Below, in pieces: positions 53,737 to 63,890 of a DNA stretch of 64,000 bases. A program made the translations under genes and the position numbers. Position 1 is the first letter of the stretch; each line of letters begins with the position of its first letter. Under the pieces are notes generated by a model that had not been told where the DNA came from, searched no databases, and saw only the letters and a list, made by a program, of their open reading frames with translations. Source of the DNA: an uncultured Lentisphaerota bacterium. Lineage in GTDB: Bacteria; Verrucomicrobiota; Kiritimatiellia; CAIQIC01. The stretch is taken from positions 37,986 to 101,985 of the forward strand of contig CAISWQ010000091.1 of NCBI GenBank assembly GCA_903889245.1, given 5' to 3'.

Positions 53737-53873
53737 TCGCCCTGGCTCAAGACACCGTGTAGATTTGCTCCCAGCCCTGACAATGCTTACGCACTATGCT
53801 ACAGCTCGCTTCCGGGGCGCACCGCGGGAACAGTTGGCAAGCGGACGGGCGTGGACTACTCTCTGGCCGGGCT

Positions 53874-54458
53874 ATGACACATTTCGTCGAGCAATTTCTG
53901 CTGGCGTGGATTCCGCTGTTCGTGGCGATGGATCCGGTCGGGCTGGTGCCGATGTTCCTGGCGATGACGCACGGCATGGAGTCGGCGCGTATGCGGCGGA
54001 TCACGTGGCAGGCGACGATCACCGCCGGCGTCGTCGCGGTCGCCTTCATGTTCGGCGGCAAGCTGGTCTTTCAGGCGCTCGGCATCACCGTCGCGGATTT
54101 TGAAATCGCCGGCGGGTTGATCCTGCTGGTGATCGCCGGGCGCGAGATGCTCGCCGCGCGGCCGGAGCCGCCGGCGGCGGAGGACGATTTCGGCGTGGTC
54201 CCGCTCGGCGTGCCGCTGATCACCGGGCCGGCGACGCTCGCGGCGCTGCTCGTGCTGATGCAGACGGTCGGCACGCTCTTTACGCTGGCCGCCTTCGGTT
54301 GCAACCTGGCGCTGGTCTTCCTTGCGCTGCGTTTCGGCCAGGAGCTCAAGCGGTTGATCGGGACGGTCGGCCTCAAGGCGGTCTCCAAGGTCATCGCGCT
54401 GCTGCTGGCGGCGATTGCGGTCCACATGATCCGCCGCGGCCTGGCCGGCGGCGCGTGA
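53874..54458 (+). CDS. MarC family integral membrane protein
   Basis: The product has 194 residues from ATG 53874 (MTHFVEQFLLAWIPLFVAMDP). It has about six membrane helices and the family's conserved stretches: FVAMDPVGLVPMFLAMT in helix 1, and PLGVPLITGPATLAALLVL in helix 4. MarC proteins are of unsettled function; despite the name they are not multidrug efflux pumps. The frame is open 26 codons upstream, but those residues are not hydrophobic and lie outside the family. A PAS-only gene follows after 35 bp. Confidence 0.9.
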   Translation: MTHFVEQFLLAWIPLFVAMDPVGLVPMFLAMTHGMESARMRRITWQATITAGVVAVAFMFGGKLVFQALGITVADFEIAGGLILLVIAGREMLAARPEPPAAEDDFGVVPLGVPLITGPATLAALLVLMQTVGTLFTLAAFGCNLALVFLALRFGQELKRLIGTVGLKAVSKVIALLLAAIAVHMIRRGLAGGA

Positions 54459-54493
54459 GCCGCGCGATTGCAAACAGTCGGTGTTTGGTTATC

Positions 54494-55309
54494 ATGCCCG
54501 CGGCGGTAGCCATGACAGGAACTGAACGCATTGTGGTCAAGAAGAAGCCCGGCCCGGACGCAGGGTGCCCGGTGCCGCTGGTCATCGTGTCGCGCCCCTC
54601 GCCGGTAGGCAACGCCTCGGCGCTGGACACCCTGTATGATGCGGTGGTGCTGACCGACCAGGCTGGCGTTGTGCAGCAGGCCAATCCGCGCGCCGCGGAA
54701 CTGTTCGGCTACCCGCAGGCGGAACTGCGTGGCAAGCTGCTGGGCGCGATAGTGGATGGCATCAACGAGGAACTGCTTAGCCTACTGGCGGAGAAGTTGC
54801 AAAGCGGCCGCTTCATTGTGCTGGAGGCGCGTTGTACCCGCCAAAACGGCTCGCTGTTTCCGGCCGAGGTCGCCGTCGGTGCGATCGCGCTGGGCGAGGG
54901 AGCGGGCCTGTGCTTCTCGCTGCGCAATATCACCCGCTGGCGGGAAATCCAGAACCAACTGACCATGGTGCAGAACGCCCTGCATTGTGTGCCGTGTGCG
55001 CTGGCCATGGCGGACTTGGATTCCAAGCTGACCTTCGTCAACAGTGCCTTCTGCCGGCTCTGGGGCTTGGAGAAGCCGGAGTATGCGTTGTGCTGGAGCT
55101 TGGATCAGATGTTTGGAGCGGATAATGCCAACCACTTGCGTGCGTGCCTCGAAACGCAGGAGCCGTGGACGGGTGAACTCGTCTTCACGCGTGCCGATGG
55201 CTCCGCCTTACGCGTCCAGGCGACCAGCGCGCCCAACCTCGACCAGGCCGGCGTGCTGGCGGGGCTGGTTTTCTCCTTCACCCAAATGACGCCGCCAGTC
55301 GGTACATGA
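54494..55309 (+). CDS. PAS-domain protein without output domain
   Basis: The 271-residue protein (start ATG 54494, or 54512 six codons later) has two PAS domains. The first, about 40-155, contains LYDAVVLTDQAGVVQQANPRAAELFGYPQAELRG and RQNGSLFPAEVAVG. The second, about 160-265, contains NALHCVPCALAMADLDSKLTFVNSAFCRLWG. No kinase, cyclase or DNA-binding segment follows; the stop is at 55309. It therefore may act as a sensory adaptor that binds a partner. The stop overlaps the dus start by 4 bases (ATGA), so they are translated together, an odd pairing with a tRNA-modifying enzyme. Confidence 0.82.
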   Translation: MPAAVAMTGTERIVVKKKPGPDAGCPVPLVIVSRPSPVGNASALDTLYDAVVLTDQAGVVQQANPRAAELFGYPQAELRGKLLGAIVDGINEELLSLLAEKLQSGRFIVLEARCTRQNGSLFPAEVAVGAIALGEGAGLCFSLRNITRWREIQNQLTMVQNALHCVPCALAMADLDSKLTFVNSAFCRLWGLEKPEYALCWSLDQMFGADNANHLRACLETQEPWTGELVFTRADGSALRVQATSAPNLDQAGVLAGLVFSFTQMTPPVGT

Positions 55310-56349
55310 GCACCTGCATGGACGCGCCGCCAGCCGCTCCCACGTTTCCCGCGTTGCAGTTGGGCAGCCTGCAAGTCTGGCCGCCGACCGTGCTCGCGCC
55401 GATGGCCGGTATCACCACGCCGCCGTTCCGCCACATCTGCCGCCGGATGCAGTGCGGCCTCGTCGCCACCGAGCTGACCAACGCCGAGGGCCTCGCGCGC
55501 CGCTCGGCCAAGACTCTGCACTTCCTCGAAACGTGGCCCGACGAGCGCCCGCTCGCCGCGCACATCTATGGCCACGACCCCGACGTCATGGCGCGCGCCG
55601 CCGCCGTCGCCGCGGAGCTCGGCCGCTTCGACCTGATTGATATCAACGCCGGCTGCCCCGTGCCCAAGATCATGCGGCGCGGCGAAGGCGCGGGCCTGAT
55701 GAAGACGCCGGAGCGGCTCAAGCAGATCGTACAGGCCGTCCGCGCCGCCGTGCCCCTGCCGGTGACGGTGAAGACGCGCATCGGCTTTCACTATGAGCAC
55801 CTCGTGATTGATGAGCTTGCGCAGGCGATCGAGGAGGGTGGGGCGCACGGCCTGTTCCTGCACGGCCGCACGGTGGACCGCCGCCACGCCGGCTTCGCCG
55901 ACTGGGCCACCATCGCGCGCATCAAGCAGGCTCGAAAAATCCCCGTCATCGGCAACGGCGGCATCCTGACCGCGGAGGACGCGCTGCGGCGCATGGCCGA
56001 GGCCGGCGTGGATGGCGTCATGATCGGCCGCGCCGCCATCGGTACGCCGTGGCTGTTCGGCGAGATCGCCGCGCGGTTCGAGGGGCGCCCATGGACGCCA
56101 CCACCGGCCGCCGAAAAAATCGCGCTGCTGATGGAGATGCTTGAAGGCCAGGTGCGCCTCACCGAGATGGAGCACAAATTCCGGCGACGCATCCACTACG
56201 CGCCGGAGATTTCCTCGGTCATGCAATTCCGCACGCACCTCGCGCACCTGCTGCGCGGCCGCGTCCACCAGCGCGACCTGATGCGCCAGTGCATGAGCGT
56301 CAAGACCCTCGCCGATGTCCGCGCCGCGCTCGAGGCGATCATCACCTGA
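55306..56349 (+). CDS. dus: tRNA-dihydrouridine synthase
   Basis: The 347-residue flavoenzyme reduces specific uridines of tRNA to dihydrouridine with NADPH. The signature segments are present: LAPMAGITTPPFRHICR (about 30-46), the catalytic Cys117 in DINAGCPVPKIMRRGEG, a VKTRIG strand, GNGGI, and GVMIGRAAIGTPWLF. The order and length match DusB-type enzymes, but the exact subfamily cannot be settled by eye. The gene starts inside the stop region of the PAS protein (ATGA overlap) and ends 5 bp before a palindrome array. Confidence 0.93.
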   Translation: MSTCMDAPPAAPTFPALQLGSLQVWPPTVLAPMAGITTPPFRHICRRMQCGLVATELTNAEGLARRSAKTLHFLETWPDERPLAAHIYGHDPDVMARAAAVAAELGRFDLIDINAGCPVPKIMRRGEGAGLMKTPERLKQIVQAVRAAVPLPVTVKTRIGFHYEHLVIDELAQAIEEGGAHGLFLHGRTVDRRHAGFADWATIARIKQARKIPVIGNGGILTAEDALRRMAEAGVDGVMIGRAAIGTPWLFGEIAARFEGRPWTPPPAAEKIALLMEMLEGQVRLTEMEHKFRRRIHYAPEISSVMQFRTHLAHLLRGRVHQRDLMRQCMSVKTLADVRAALEAIIT

Positions 56350-56353
56350 CGGC

Positions 56354-56405
56354 GTTTTCCAAGGCTTGGAAAAACCGGGGGTGCGGGCTTCCAATCCTTG
56401 GAAAA
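56354..56405. repeat. Phased palindrome array, 2 copies
   Basis: CC positions are 56359 and 56391 (32 bp). The array begins 5 bp after the dus stop codon and ends 25 bp before the next gene. Confidence 0.9.
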
Positions 56406-56429
56406 CGTGTTAGGTTCCCGCCGCTTTTT

Positions 56430-57089
56430 ATGCTCCGGAACCCATCCATGTGCGTGGCACTGCTCATGTGCGTTGTGGCGGCACAGGCCAACGACTACAC
56501 CAATGGCACGGCCAAATTGGTTGTGACCAACTATCCCCAGGCGCGGGAGGTGTTGCGCAAGAACTGTATTGTGGTCACCTCGACCGGGCAGATTGCCGTG
56601 GCGTGGGCGGCGGCGCAGGGCATGTTGGCGCGCCCGCGCCTGCTCGACGATATCCAGCGCGCCTACACCGCCTCGCTGGCCCCGGGCAAACACTGCGGTT
56701 TCACCATCACACCCAAGCCGGCCAGCTCGAATGTGTGGCTCTACGTCAATGTGGACAAGGAACCCTCTGAGATCATCGAGGTGGCGCGTTACGGGCCGGA
56801 GCCGGACTGCGGTGAGATTCTTTTCCGCGTGGATGGCGAGCGTTTCTTTGGCCATTTTCAAGTCGTACTGGCGTTGCGCACCCGACCGGACGGGGTGGGG
56901 TGGACCAGCTACCAGGCGGACCTTTGGGCCTATCCTGAAAACGGCTTCATCCGGTTCTTTGTGCGCAACCTCGGCTTGATCGAGCGCTTCTTCCGCAAGA
57001 AGACCGGCGAGATCGAGAAGATTGTCCGCGCTGTGGTCCTTCAACTCAACCGTGAGCAACTCGTCAGCATGGCTGCCGAACCCACGTGA
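56430..57089 (+). CDS. Secreted protein of unknown function
   Basis: The product has 219 residues from ATG 56430. A short signal peptide (MLRNPSMCVALLMCVVAAQA) is followed by a mixed alpha/beta domain (VVTNYPQAREVLRKNCIVVTS, FTITPKPASSNVWLYVNVDKE, VLALRTRPDGVGWTSYQADLWA) and a helical tail rich in basic residues (LIERFFRKKTGEIEKIVRAVV). No family is recognised. The frame is open upstream through the palindrome array, but the signal peptide fixes the start. It follows dus on the same strand and is probably co-transcribed unless the array interrupts. Confidence 0.75.
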   Translation: MLRNPSMCVALLMCVVAAQANDYTNGTAKLVVTNYPQAREVLRKNCIVVTSTGQIAVAWAAAQGMLARPRLLDDIQRAYTASLAPGKHCGFTITPKPASSNVWLYVNVDKEPSEIIEVARYGPEPDCGEILFRVDGERFFGHFQVVLALRTRPDGVGWTSYQADLWAYPENGFIRFFVRNLGLIERFFRKKTGEIEKIVRAVVLQLNREQLVSMAAEPT

Positions 57090-57610
57090 ACGCAGTCACG
57101 AAGCTGTAAAACCACAGCGGGGCAGAATCGCCGTCAGCCCAAGCACAGCTTCTCTGCTTCTTGGCGATCACGACGGCCTCCCGAGGCCGGCTTCGATACG
57201 ATAGACCGGTCAGGATTTCAGCCCCAACCCAACTCCGCTGTGGAGGGGTGGCGGCGACGGAAAATTTTGTCCAGCTTTGTCACCCCGAAGTGGTGGCGAC
57301 GCCGTCGCCGGTGTTCCGATGTGGCATCGAAGGGATAAAGACGCCGTCGCCGGTACCTCGATGGGGAAAAGCTGGGAAGAATTTTCGATTTTCCTAAGGA
57401 AATCGCAAAAGACAGGGCCGCCGCCGTCTTTCACGTCACTTTTACTCCAGCCAAGCCCCCGGATTCCGCCCGTTCCAAGCCTCGGAAAAATCTCCCGAAA
57501 ATCTTCCCAACCTTGGAACTCCGCCGCGCCTTGGCCCCCGCCCGCGTCAAATAACTCTCGCCATCCGCCCAGCTGCGTCTACAATGCCATTAACGCTTCA
57601 CGGGAGAAAA
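57090..57610. other. 521-bp non-coding gap
   Basis: It holds a GC palindrome CGGCCTC-CC-GAGGCCG (57174-57189), two copies of GCCGTCGCCGGT about 42 bp apart (57301 and 57343), and the palindrome pair at 57472-57518. Short open frames here lack ribosome binding sites and homology. No gene or RNA is supported. Confidence 0.55.
57472..57518. repeat. Phased palindrome pair, somewhat degenerate
   Basis: GTTCCAAGCCTCGGAAAAA and TTCCCAACCTTGGAA have CC positions at 57475 and 57507 (32 bp). This array is far (383 bp) from the preceding stop codon. Confidence 0.7.
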
Positions 57611-58276
57611 ATGACTATGGAATTTTCCTATCGAGATTTGAGCGGATTGACGAAGCTACTCAAAACATTATTCATTGCGGGAGCGGTGTTGAGCGTCATT
57701 TCAATGTTGTCATCATTCCTGCAATTGAGTTTGCTGCAAAGTGGACACGTCACAACGGAGGCTGCAGACGCAAACGATCTTCGTGAAAGAGTAATCGGAT
57801 TGATTGAAATGGCGCTTTTCATTTTTACCACGGTGTTTGTTTCAATCTGGATTGTGCGGGCGAATCGAAATGTGCGGAGTCTCGGAGCCAAGGACATGCG
57901 AATTACACCGGGTTGGGCTGTCGGATATTTCTTCATCCCCATTGTGAACCTGTGGCGTCCCTACCAAGCCATGAGTGATCTTTGGCGAGCCAGCCAAAAC
58001 CCTTCCGACTGGATCAGATCAAATGTTGGCTCTGCTGTCCCTGCATGGTGGACGCTTTGGATTATTTCCGGGATTGTGGGCAGACTGGCCATGCAGAAAT
58101 CGATGGCTGCCCATGGCATTGCAGATCTTGAGGCCGCTACTTGGTTCTACATAATTAATTCAACACTTCACATCATCATTTGTTTTGTGACGCTTGCGAT
58201 GGTTTCCCAAATTGCAACTGCACAGAAGACACAACTTGATTATCAAAGCATGCCGATCAGTACGGTGTCTGTGTAA
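57611..58276 (+). CDS. DUF4328-like membrane protein
   Basis: The product has 221 residues from ATG 57611, with GGGAGAAAA just upstream. Four hydrophobic segments are visible (LKTLFIAGAVLSVISML, ALFIFTTVFVSIWIV, WWTLWIISGIVG, WFYIINSTLHIIICFVTLA), with ITPGWAVGYFFIPIVNLWRPYQAM between them. That central block is the DUF4328 hallmark; the function is unknown. Codon use and base composition are markedly more AT-rich than in neighbouring genes, suggesting acquisition from another genome. It stands alone between a gap and its own terminator. Confidence 0.85.
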   Translation: MTMEFSYRDLSGLTKLLKTLFIAGAVLSVISMLSSFLQLSLLQSGHVTTEAADANDLRERVIGLIEMALFIFTTVFVSIWIVRANRNVRSLGAKDMRITPGWAVGYFFIPIVNLWRPYQAMSDLWRASQNPSDWIRSNVGSAVPAWWTLWIISGIVGRLAMQKSMAAHGIADLEAATWFYIINSTLHIIICFVTLAMVSQIATAQKTQLDYQSMPISTVSV

Positions 58277-58314
58277 CCGCCTCCACTAATTTGAGCGGGC
58301 GTTAGTAAATAAAA

Positions 58315-58341
58315 GAAGCGAATGGATATTCCATTCGCTTC
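58315..58341 (+). terminator. Intrinsic terminator of the DUF4328-like gene
   Basis: GAAGCGAATGG (58315-58325) pairs with CCATTCGCTTC (58331-58341) around ATATT and is followed by CTTCTTTGCTTT. The T-tract is interrupted but the stem is perfect. Confidence 0.8.
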
Positions 58342-58368
58342 CTTCTTTGCTTTAGCAGGAACCACAAC

Positions 58369-58396
58369 GGGAGGGCGAGCGTACTCGCGAGCCGTT
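58369..58396. repeat. 28-bp dispersed repeat, copy 2 (inverted)
   Basis: The 28 bases from GGGAGGGCGAGC to GCGAGCCGTT are the exact reverse complement of 2164-2191, 56 kb away. It is followed directly by further hairpins. Confidence 0.85.
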
Positions 58397-58398
58397 GC

Positions 58399-58490
58399 TG
58401 TAGCGGCGGTCTATGACCGCCGACGGCGACCATCGGTCGCCGCTACAGAAGACGGCTAGCCGGACATTTTGGGCGCAGCAAGACTGCGCC
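58399..58490. repeat. REP-like cluster of hairpins
   Basis: TGTAGCGGCG...CGCCGCTACA (58399-58447) encloses two hairpins (GGCGGTC/GACCGCC and GGCGACC/GGTCGCC), a cloverleaf-like fold. GGGCGCAG-CAAGA-CTGCGCCC follows at about 58470-58490. No coding frame is credible here. These are typical intergenic palindromic repeats. Confidence 0.65.
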
Positions 58491-58500
58491 CCTACAGGAA

Positions 58501-58532
58501 ACGAAAACGGCGGATGGGGTTGCCATCCGCCG
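58501..58532 (-). terminator. Intrinsic terminator of pgk
   Basis: On the minus strand CGGCGGATGG pairs with CCATCCGCCG (58508-58532, 5-nt loop) and is followed by TTTTCGT. It lies 65 bp beyond the pgk stop codon. Confidence 0.8.
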
Positions 58533-58597
58533 CTCCGCGGTCAGCGCTCCGGCTGACTGCTGACCTCTGACTTCTGATCTCTGTCCGCTGTCCGCGC

Positions 58598-59863
<1,266 letters not shown>

Positions 59864-59886
59864 CTCCCGTTTCCTTCTATTTTATC

Positions 59887-60000
59887 GCCGCGTGAGGTCA
59901 CGCGGCCTACATCTTCCCGCCACGTGAGGCTTGTCCCGCTTCGGCGGGATCACGTGGCCTGCAACCTTTTCCAACTGTAGGCCGGGTCACCTGACCCGGC
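59887..60000. repeat. Three related hairpins between gap and pgk
   Basis: GCCGCGTGA-GG-TCACGCGGC (59887-59906); GCCACGTGA...TCACGTGGC (59919-59958), which encloses TCCCGC-TTCG-GCGGGA with a UUCG tetraloop; and GCCGGGTCA-CC-TGACCCGGC (59981-60000). Each is bordered by GGCCT(A/G)C or GTAGGCC, so they form one repeat family in tandem. Confidence 0.75.
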
Positions 60001-60005
60001 GCCTG

Positions 60006-60042
60006 ATAACAAAACGGCGGCCCGGATGGCCGGGCCGCCGTT
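60006..60042 (-). terminator. Intrinsic terminator of gap
   Basis: On the minus strand AACGGCGGCCCGG pairs with CCGGGCCGCCGTT (13-bp stem, 4-nt loop) followed by TTGTTAT after the closing T run. It begins 28 bp after the gap stop codon. Confidence 0.88.
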
Positions 60043-60069
60043 GACGTCACAATGCCATGCGGCGCGGCC

Positions 60070-61107
<1,038 letters not shown>

Positions 61108-61271
61108 TTAATGAATTTGGCGGAAAGCTGCGACCCTTCTGGCGGTCGCGGCGCGCGGAAAATAGCGAAACCCGCCTCTGGCGTCAAACAAAACCACAGG
61201 TCTGCTTTCCTGCGTTGCGGCTGGCGGAAAAGATTGCTTTCGCCGGCAAGGTCACTATCTTCAGGCACATC

Positions 61272-62030
61272 ATGAACGCGACATCCACACTTGGCTTTGT
61301 GATGAGTCTGGCCGTCCTGTCCGCCCTGCCGCGGTGCTGGGGTGCCGGGGTGAACGTCGCGGTGTATCAACCCGCCGGCTTTACCACGGCCGTGCTGCCG
61401 GAGTTGTTCAAACCGTGGGCCGCCGCCGCGGGGTTCAATGTGATCGTTCTCAAGCCCGAGGATGTGCGCGCCGGGAAATTCCAGAATGCGGATGTGCTCC
61501 TTGTCGCCGACGCCGATAGTCACACGGCCGCCATCCGGCCGGATGCCGATGAGAAGAAGGCCCTGCAAAGCTTTGTGGCGGCGGGTGGCGGCTATATCGG
61601 TATCTGCGGCGGTTGTGCCCTGGCGCTCGATAGTGACACCGGGCTCGCCTTGCTGCCGCTGCGGCAGGTCAGCGCCTACAGCCTCAAGAAGGGTCCGCAG
61701 CAGGTGAAACTGCAGATGACGCGCCTGACCCAGACCATTCTGGGCGATGATCGTAAAATGGTGGAGGCCACCTTTGAGGGGGGGCCGGTGATGGAGCCGC
61801 ATAAGCATAAGAAACAGCCCCGCCGCGCCGACATCGTGGGTTTGTTCTGGGAAGCCGCCGGTGCCAGCACTTCGGCACGGAAGAACCCGATGGCCTTTAC
61901 GCCGGCGGTGATCACCTGTGATTATGGCAAAGGCCGCGTGGTCGGCTTCAGCATTCACCCCGAGCGCACGGCCGGCTGCGAGAGCTGGCTGCCCAATGCC
62001 ATCCGTTGGGCTGCGGTCAAGAATCGTTGA
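61272..62030 (+). CDS. Secreted class I glutamine-amidotransferase-like (BPL_N-type) protein
   Basis: The product has 252 residues from ATG 61272. A signal peptide (NATSTLGFVMSLAVLSALPRCWG) precedes a single flavodoxin-like domain with the nucleophile-elbow sequence GGGYIGICGGCALAL (about 107-121), where the cysteine sits as in class I glutamine amidotransferases. C-terminal segments (PAVITCDYGKGRVVGFSIHPE) match the BPL_N family found as secreted proteins in many PVC genomes. Export makes glutamine hydrolysis unlikely; a role in carbohydrate or peptide handling is open. The frame is open 19 codons upstream, but the signal peptide fixes the start. Confidence 0.8.
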   Translation: MNATSTLGFVMSLAVLSALPRCWGAGVNVAVYQPAGFTTAVLPELFKPWAAAAGFNVIVLKPEDVRAGKFQNADVLLVADADSHTAAIRPDADEKKALQSFVAAGGGYIGICGGCALALDSDTGLALLPLRQVSAYSLKKGPQQVKLQMTRLTQTILGDDRKMVEATFEGGPVMEPHKHKKQPRRADIVGLFWEAAGASTSARKNPMAFTPAVITCDYGKGRVVGFSIHPERTAGCESWLPNAIRWAAVKNR

Positions 62031-62035
62031 CGCTG

Positions 62036-62084
62036 TTTCCAATGGTTGGAAGAAACGCGTCCCGGTTTTCCAAGCTTCGGAAAA
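62036..62084. repeat. Phased palindrome array, 2 copies
   Basis: CC positions are 62039 and 62070 (31 bp). The array begins 6 bp after a stop codon and ends 46 bp before the peptidase start. Confidence 0.9.
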
Positions 62085-62130
62085 CGCCGGCAGATATCAA
62101 AGAGGCGGGCAGACACAGGCAGCGGAGGTT

Positions 62131-63417
62131 ATGAAACTGGAACTTCAAGAAACCCGGTTGGAGAATGGACTACGCGTGGCCACGGCCAGGATGCCGGGCG
62201 TCGCGAGCGTCGCGCTGGGTTTGTTCGTGGGCGCGGGCGGGCGTCACGAGACAGCCGCGCAGGCGGGCATCAGCCACTTCATTGAGCACCTGCTGTTCAA
62301 AGGCACCACGTCGCGCTCGGCGCGCGCCATCTCGCAGGCGATTGAGGGGCGCGGCGGTTATCTCAATGCCTATACGCAGGAGGAAAGCACTTGTTATTAC
62401 GCGCACATCGCCGCGGAGCATTTCCGGGCGGCACTGGAGTTGCTGGCCGATCTGTTTCTGCACCCGCGGTTTGCGCCGGCCGATATCCGCAAGGAACGCG
62501 GCGTCATCATCGAGGAAATCGAGATGTACCGCGATCAGCCGCAGCAACACGTGCAGGAAATGCTCAACAGTCTGCTCTGGGCCGACCATCCGCTCGGCCG
62601 CTGCTTGGCCGGCACACCGGCGACGGTGGGCGCGCTGACGCGCGACGATTTTCTGGGCTATAAAGCCGCCCGCTATGCGCCGGCGCTCACGCTGGCTGTG
62701 TTTGCCGGACAAATCGAACACGCGGCGGCGGTCGCGCATACGAAGAGGGTACTCGGCGGCTGGCAGGCCCGCCGGCCTGCGCCGCCACGGCCGGTGACGG
62801 CGCGGACGCCCCAACGCGCGGCCTTGGCGCTCCGCAAGGATATCGAGCAGGCGCATCTGGCGTTGGGCGTGCGGCTCTTTGGCCGCCACGACGAGCGTCG
62901 TTTCGCGCTCAAGCTGCTCTCGACCATCCTCGGCGAGAATATGAGTTCCCGTCTGTTTCAAGTTGTGCGCGAGCGGCACGGCCTGGCCTACGCCATCCAC
63001 ACCGCCCTCGAGTTGTTCAATGACACCGGCATGCTGGAGATTGCTGCCGGTGTGGATGTGGACAAGCTGCCCAACGCACTACGTCTGATCCTCTCCGAGA
63101 CCGCGCGCCTGCGCCGCCAGTTGGTCGGCGCCGCGGAATTGCGCCGCGCCAAGGACTACGTCATCGGGCAGTTGCTCATCGGCTTGGAAGGACCCGCGCA
63201 GCAAATGACCTGGGCGGCGGATCATCTGCTGAACTTTAGGCGCTTCATGCAGCCGGATGACATCATCGCCGCCGTGCAAAAGGTCTCCGCCGGGGCTCTC
63301 CGGCGGCTGGCCGGCGAGGTGCTGCTGCCGGAGCGCATGAGCGCCGCGCTCATCGCACCGCAAGCCGGCGCAGCCGAGACCCACTTGTTACAGAGTGCCC
63401 GTAGGCAGCTCGCGTAA
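62131..63417 (+). CDS. M16 family zinc metallopeptidase
   Basis: The product has 428 residues from ATG 62131, with GGAGG 5 bases upstream. The inverted zinc motif HFIEH (His49, Glu52, His53) and the third ligand Glu129 in ERGVIIEEIEMYRD are intact, as are GRGGYLNAYTQEEST and the C-terminal half (GENMSSRLFQVVRERHGLAY). This is the single-chain, mitochondrial-processing-peptidase-like form; such enzymes degrade peptides in a closed chamber formed by two halves or a dimer. No signal peptide is present. It follows the secreted BPL_N-type gene by 100 bp across a palindrome pair. Confidence 0.95.
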   Translation: MKLELQETRLENGLRVATARMPGVASVALGLFVGAGGRHETAAQAGISHFIEHLLFKGTTSRSARAISQAIEGRGGYLNAYTQEESTCYYAHIAAEHFRAALELLADLFLHPRFAPADIRKERGVIIEEIEMYRDQPQQHVQEMLNSLLWADHPLGRCLAGTPATVGALTRDDFLGYKAARYAPALTLAVFAGQIEHAAAVAHTKRVLGGWQARRPAPPRPVTARTPQRAALALRKDIEQAHLALGVRLFGRHDERRFALKLLSTILGENMSSRLFQVVRERHGLAYAIHTALELFNDTGMLEIAAGVDVDKLPNALRLILSETARLRRQLVGAAELRRAKDYVIGQLLIGLEGPAQQMTWAADHLLNFRRFMQPDDIIAAVQKVSAGALRRLAGEVLLPERMSAALIAPQAGAAETHLLQSARRQLA

Positions 63418-63549
63418 ACAGCGGATCATGCTTGTCATTTTCGTCCGGCATGGGCGGTCACGCTGCTGTGCAACACCGGTGCCTTCACGCTTGACGCTTT
63501 TCCAAGCCGGTTTACCATGCCCGCGGTGTCTGAAGCGAAAGGAAGAGCC

Positions 63550-63885
63550 ATGAAAAGCAAGGGTATTGTTCTTTGGGGTCTGGCCGTCCTGCTGTGGAGT
63601 GCCACCCTCGCCCTCTACGCCGCGCCCGCGCCACCCAAGCAACGCGAGACGCCGGCACAGTTCCTCAAGGCGCCCGTCCCCGACGTGAAGGGCAAGACCT
63701 TCGCCGAGGCCGCCGCCCTCCTGAAGCAGGCGGGCTTCACCGCCGCCGATGGCGGCAAGGAGCCGACCGCGAACAAGCTGAACGTGGACCGCGTGGCCGC
63801 GCAGGACCCGGCCGCCGGCACCCGCGCCATCAAGGGCTCGCCGGTGAAGTTGAAAATATATGGTTCTTCTGGGTTCATGGGGTGA
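63550..63885 (+). CDS. Secreted single-PASTA-domain protein, 3' end in an insertion element
   Basis: The product has 111 residues from ATG 63550 (GAAGAG upstream). A membrane or signal helix (GIVLWGLAVLLWSATLALYAA) is followed by one PASTA domain (VPDVKGKTFAEAAALLKQAGFT... to GSPVKLKIY). PASTA domains bind peptidoglycan or muropeptides. The last seven codons (GSSGFMG) and the stop lie within the sequence that seems to be the terminal repeat of an insertion element (63862 onward), so the original C-terminus was probably replaced by insertion. Confidence 0.82.
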   Translation: MKSKGIVLWGLAVLLWSATLALYAAPAPPKQRETPAQFLKAPVPDVKGKTFAEAAALLKQAGFTAADGGKEPTANKLNVDRVAAQDPAAGTRAIKGSPVKLKIYGSSGFMG

Positions 63886-63890
63886 TTTTT
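63862..63890. mobile_element. Probable end of an insertion sequence
   Basis: GGTTCTTCTGGGTTCATGGG and the bases after it sit between the PASTA frame and the transposase stop codon. The GG-TCTTC start recalls ISL3-family ends. The other end is outside the window, so the terminal repeat cannot be confirmed. Confidence 0.55.

Noticed and set aside
57210..57434. Short frames in the 57.1-57.6 kb gap as small genes
   Set aside because: They cross repeated GC-rich words, lack ribosome binding sites and show no recognisable domain or signal peptide.
59966..59980. TTTTCCAACTGTAG as a palindrome copy
   Set aside because: The right arm GGAAA is missing and it lies inside the hairpin cluster between gap and pgk.
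63499..63515. Another copy of the TTTCC palindrome (TTTTCCAAGCCGGTTTA)
   Set aside because: Only the left arm fits, and no partner lies 31 bp away, so it was not counted.
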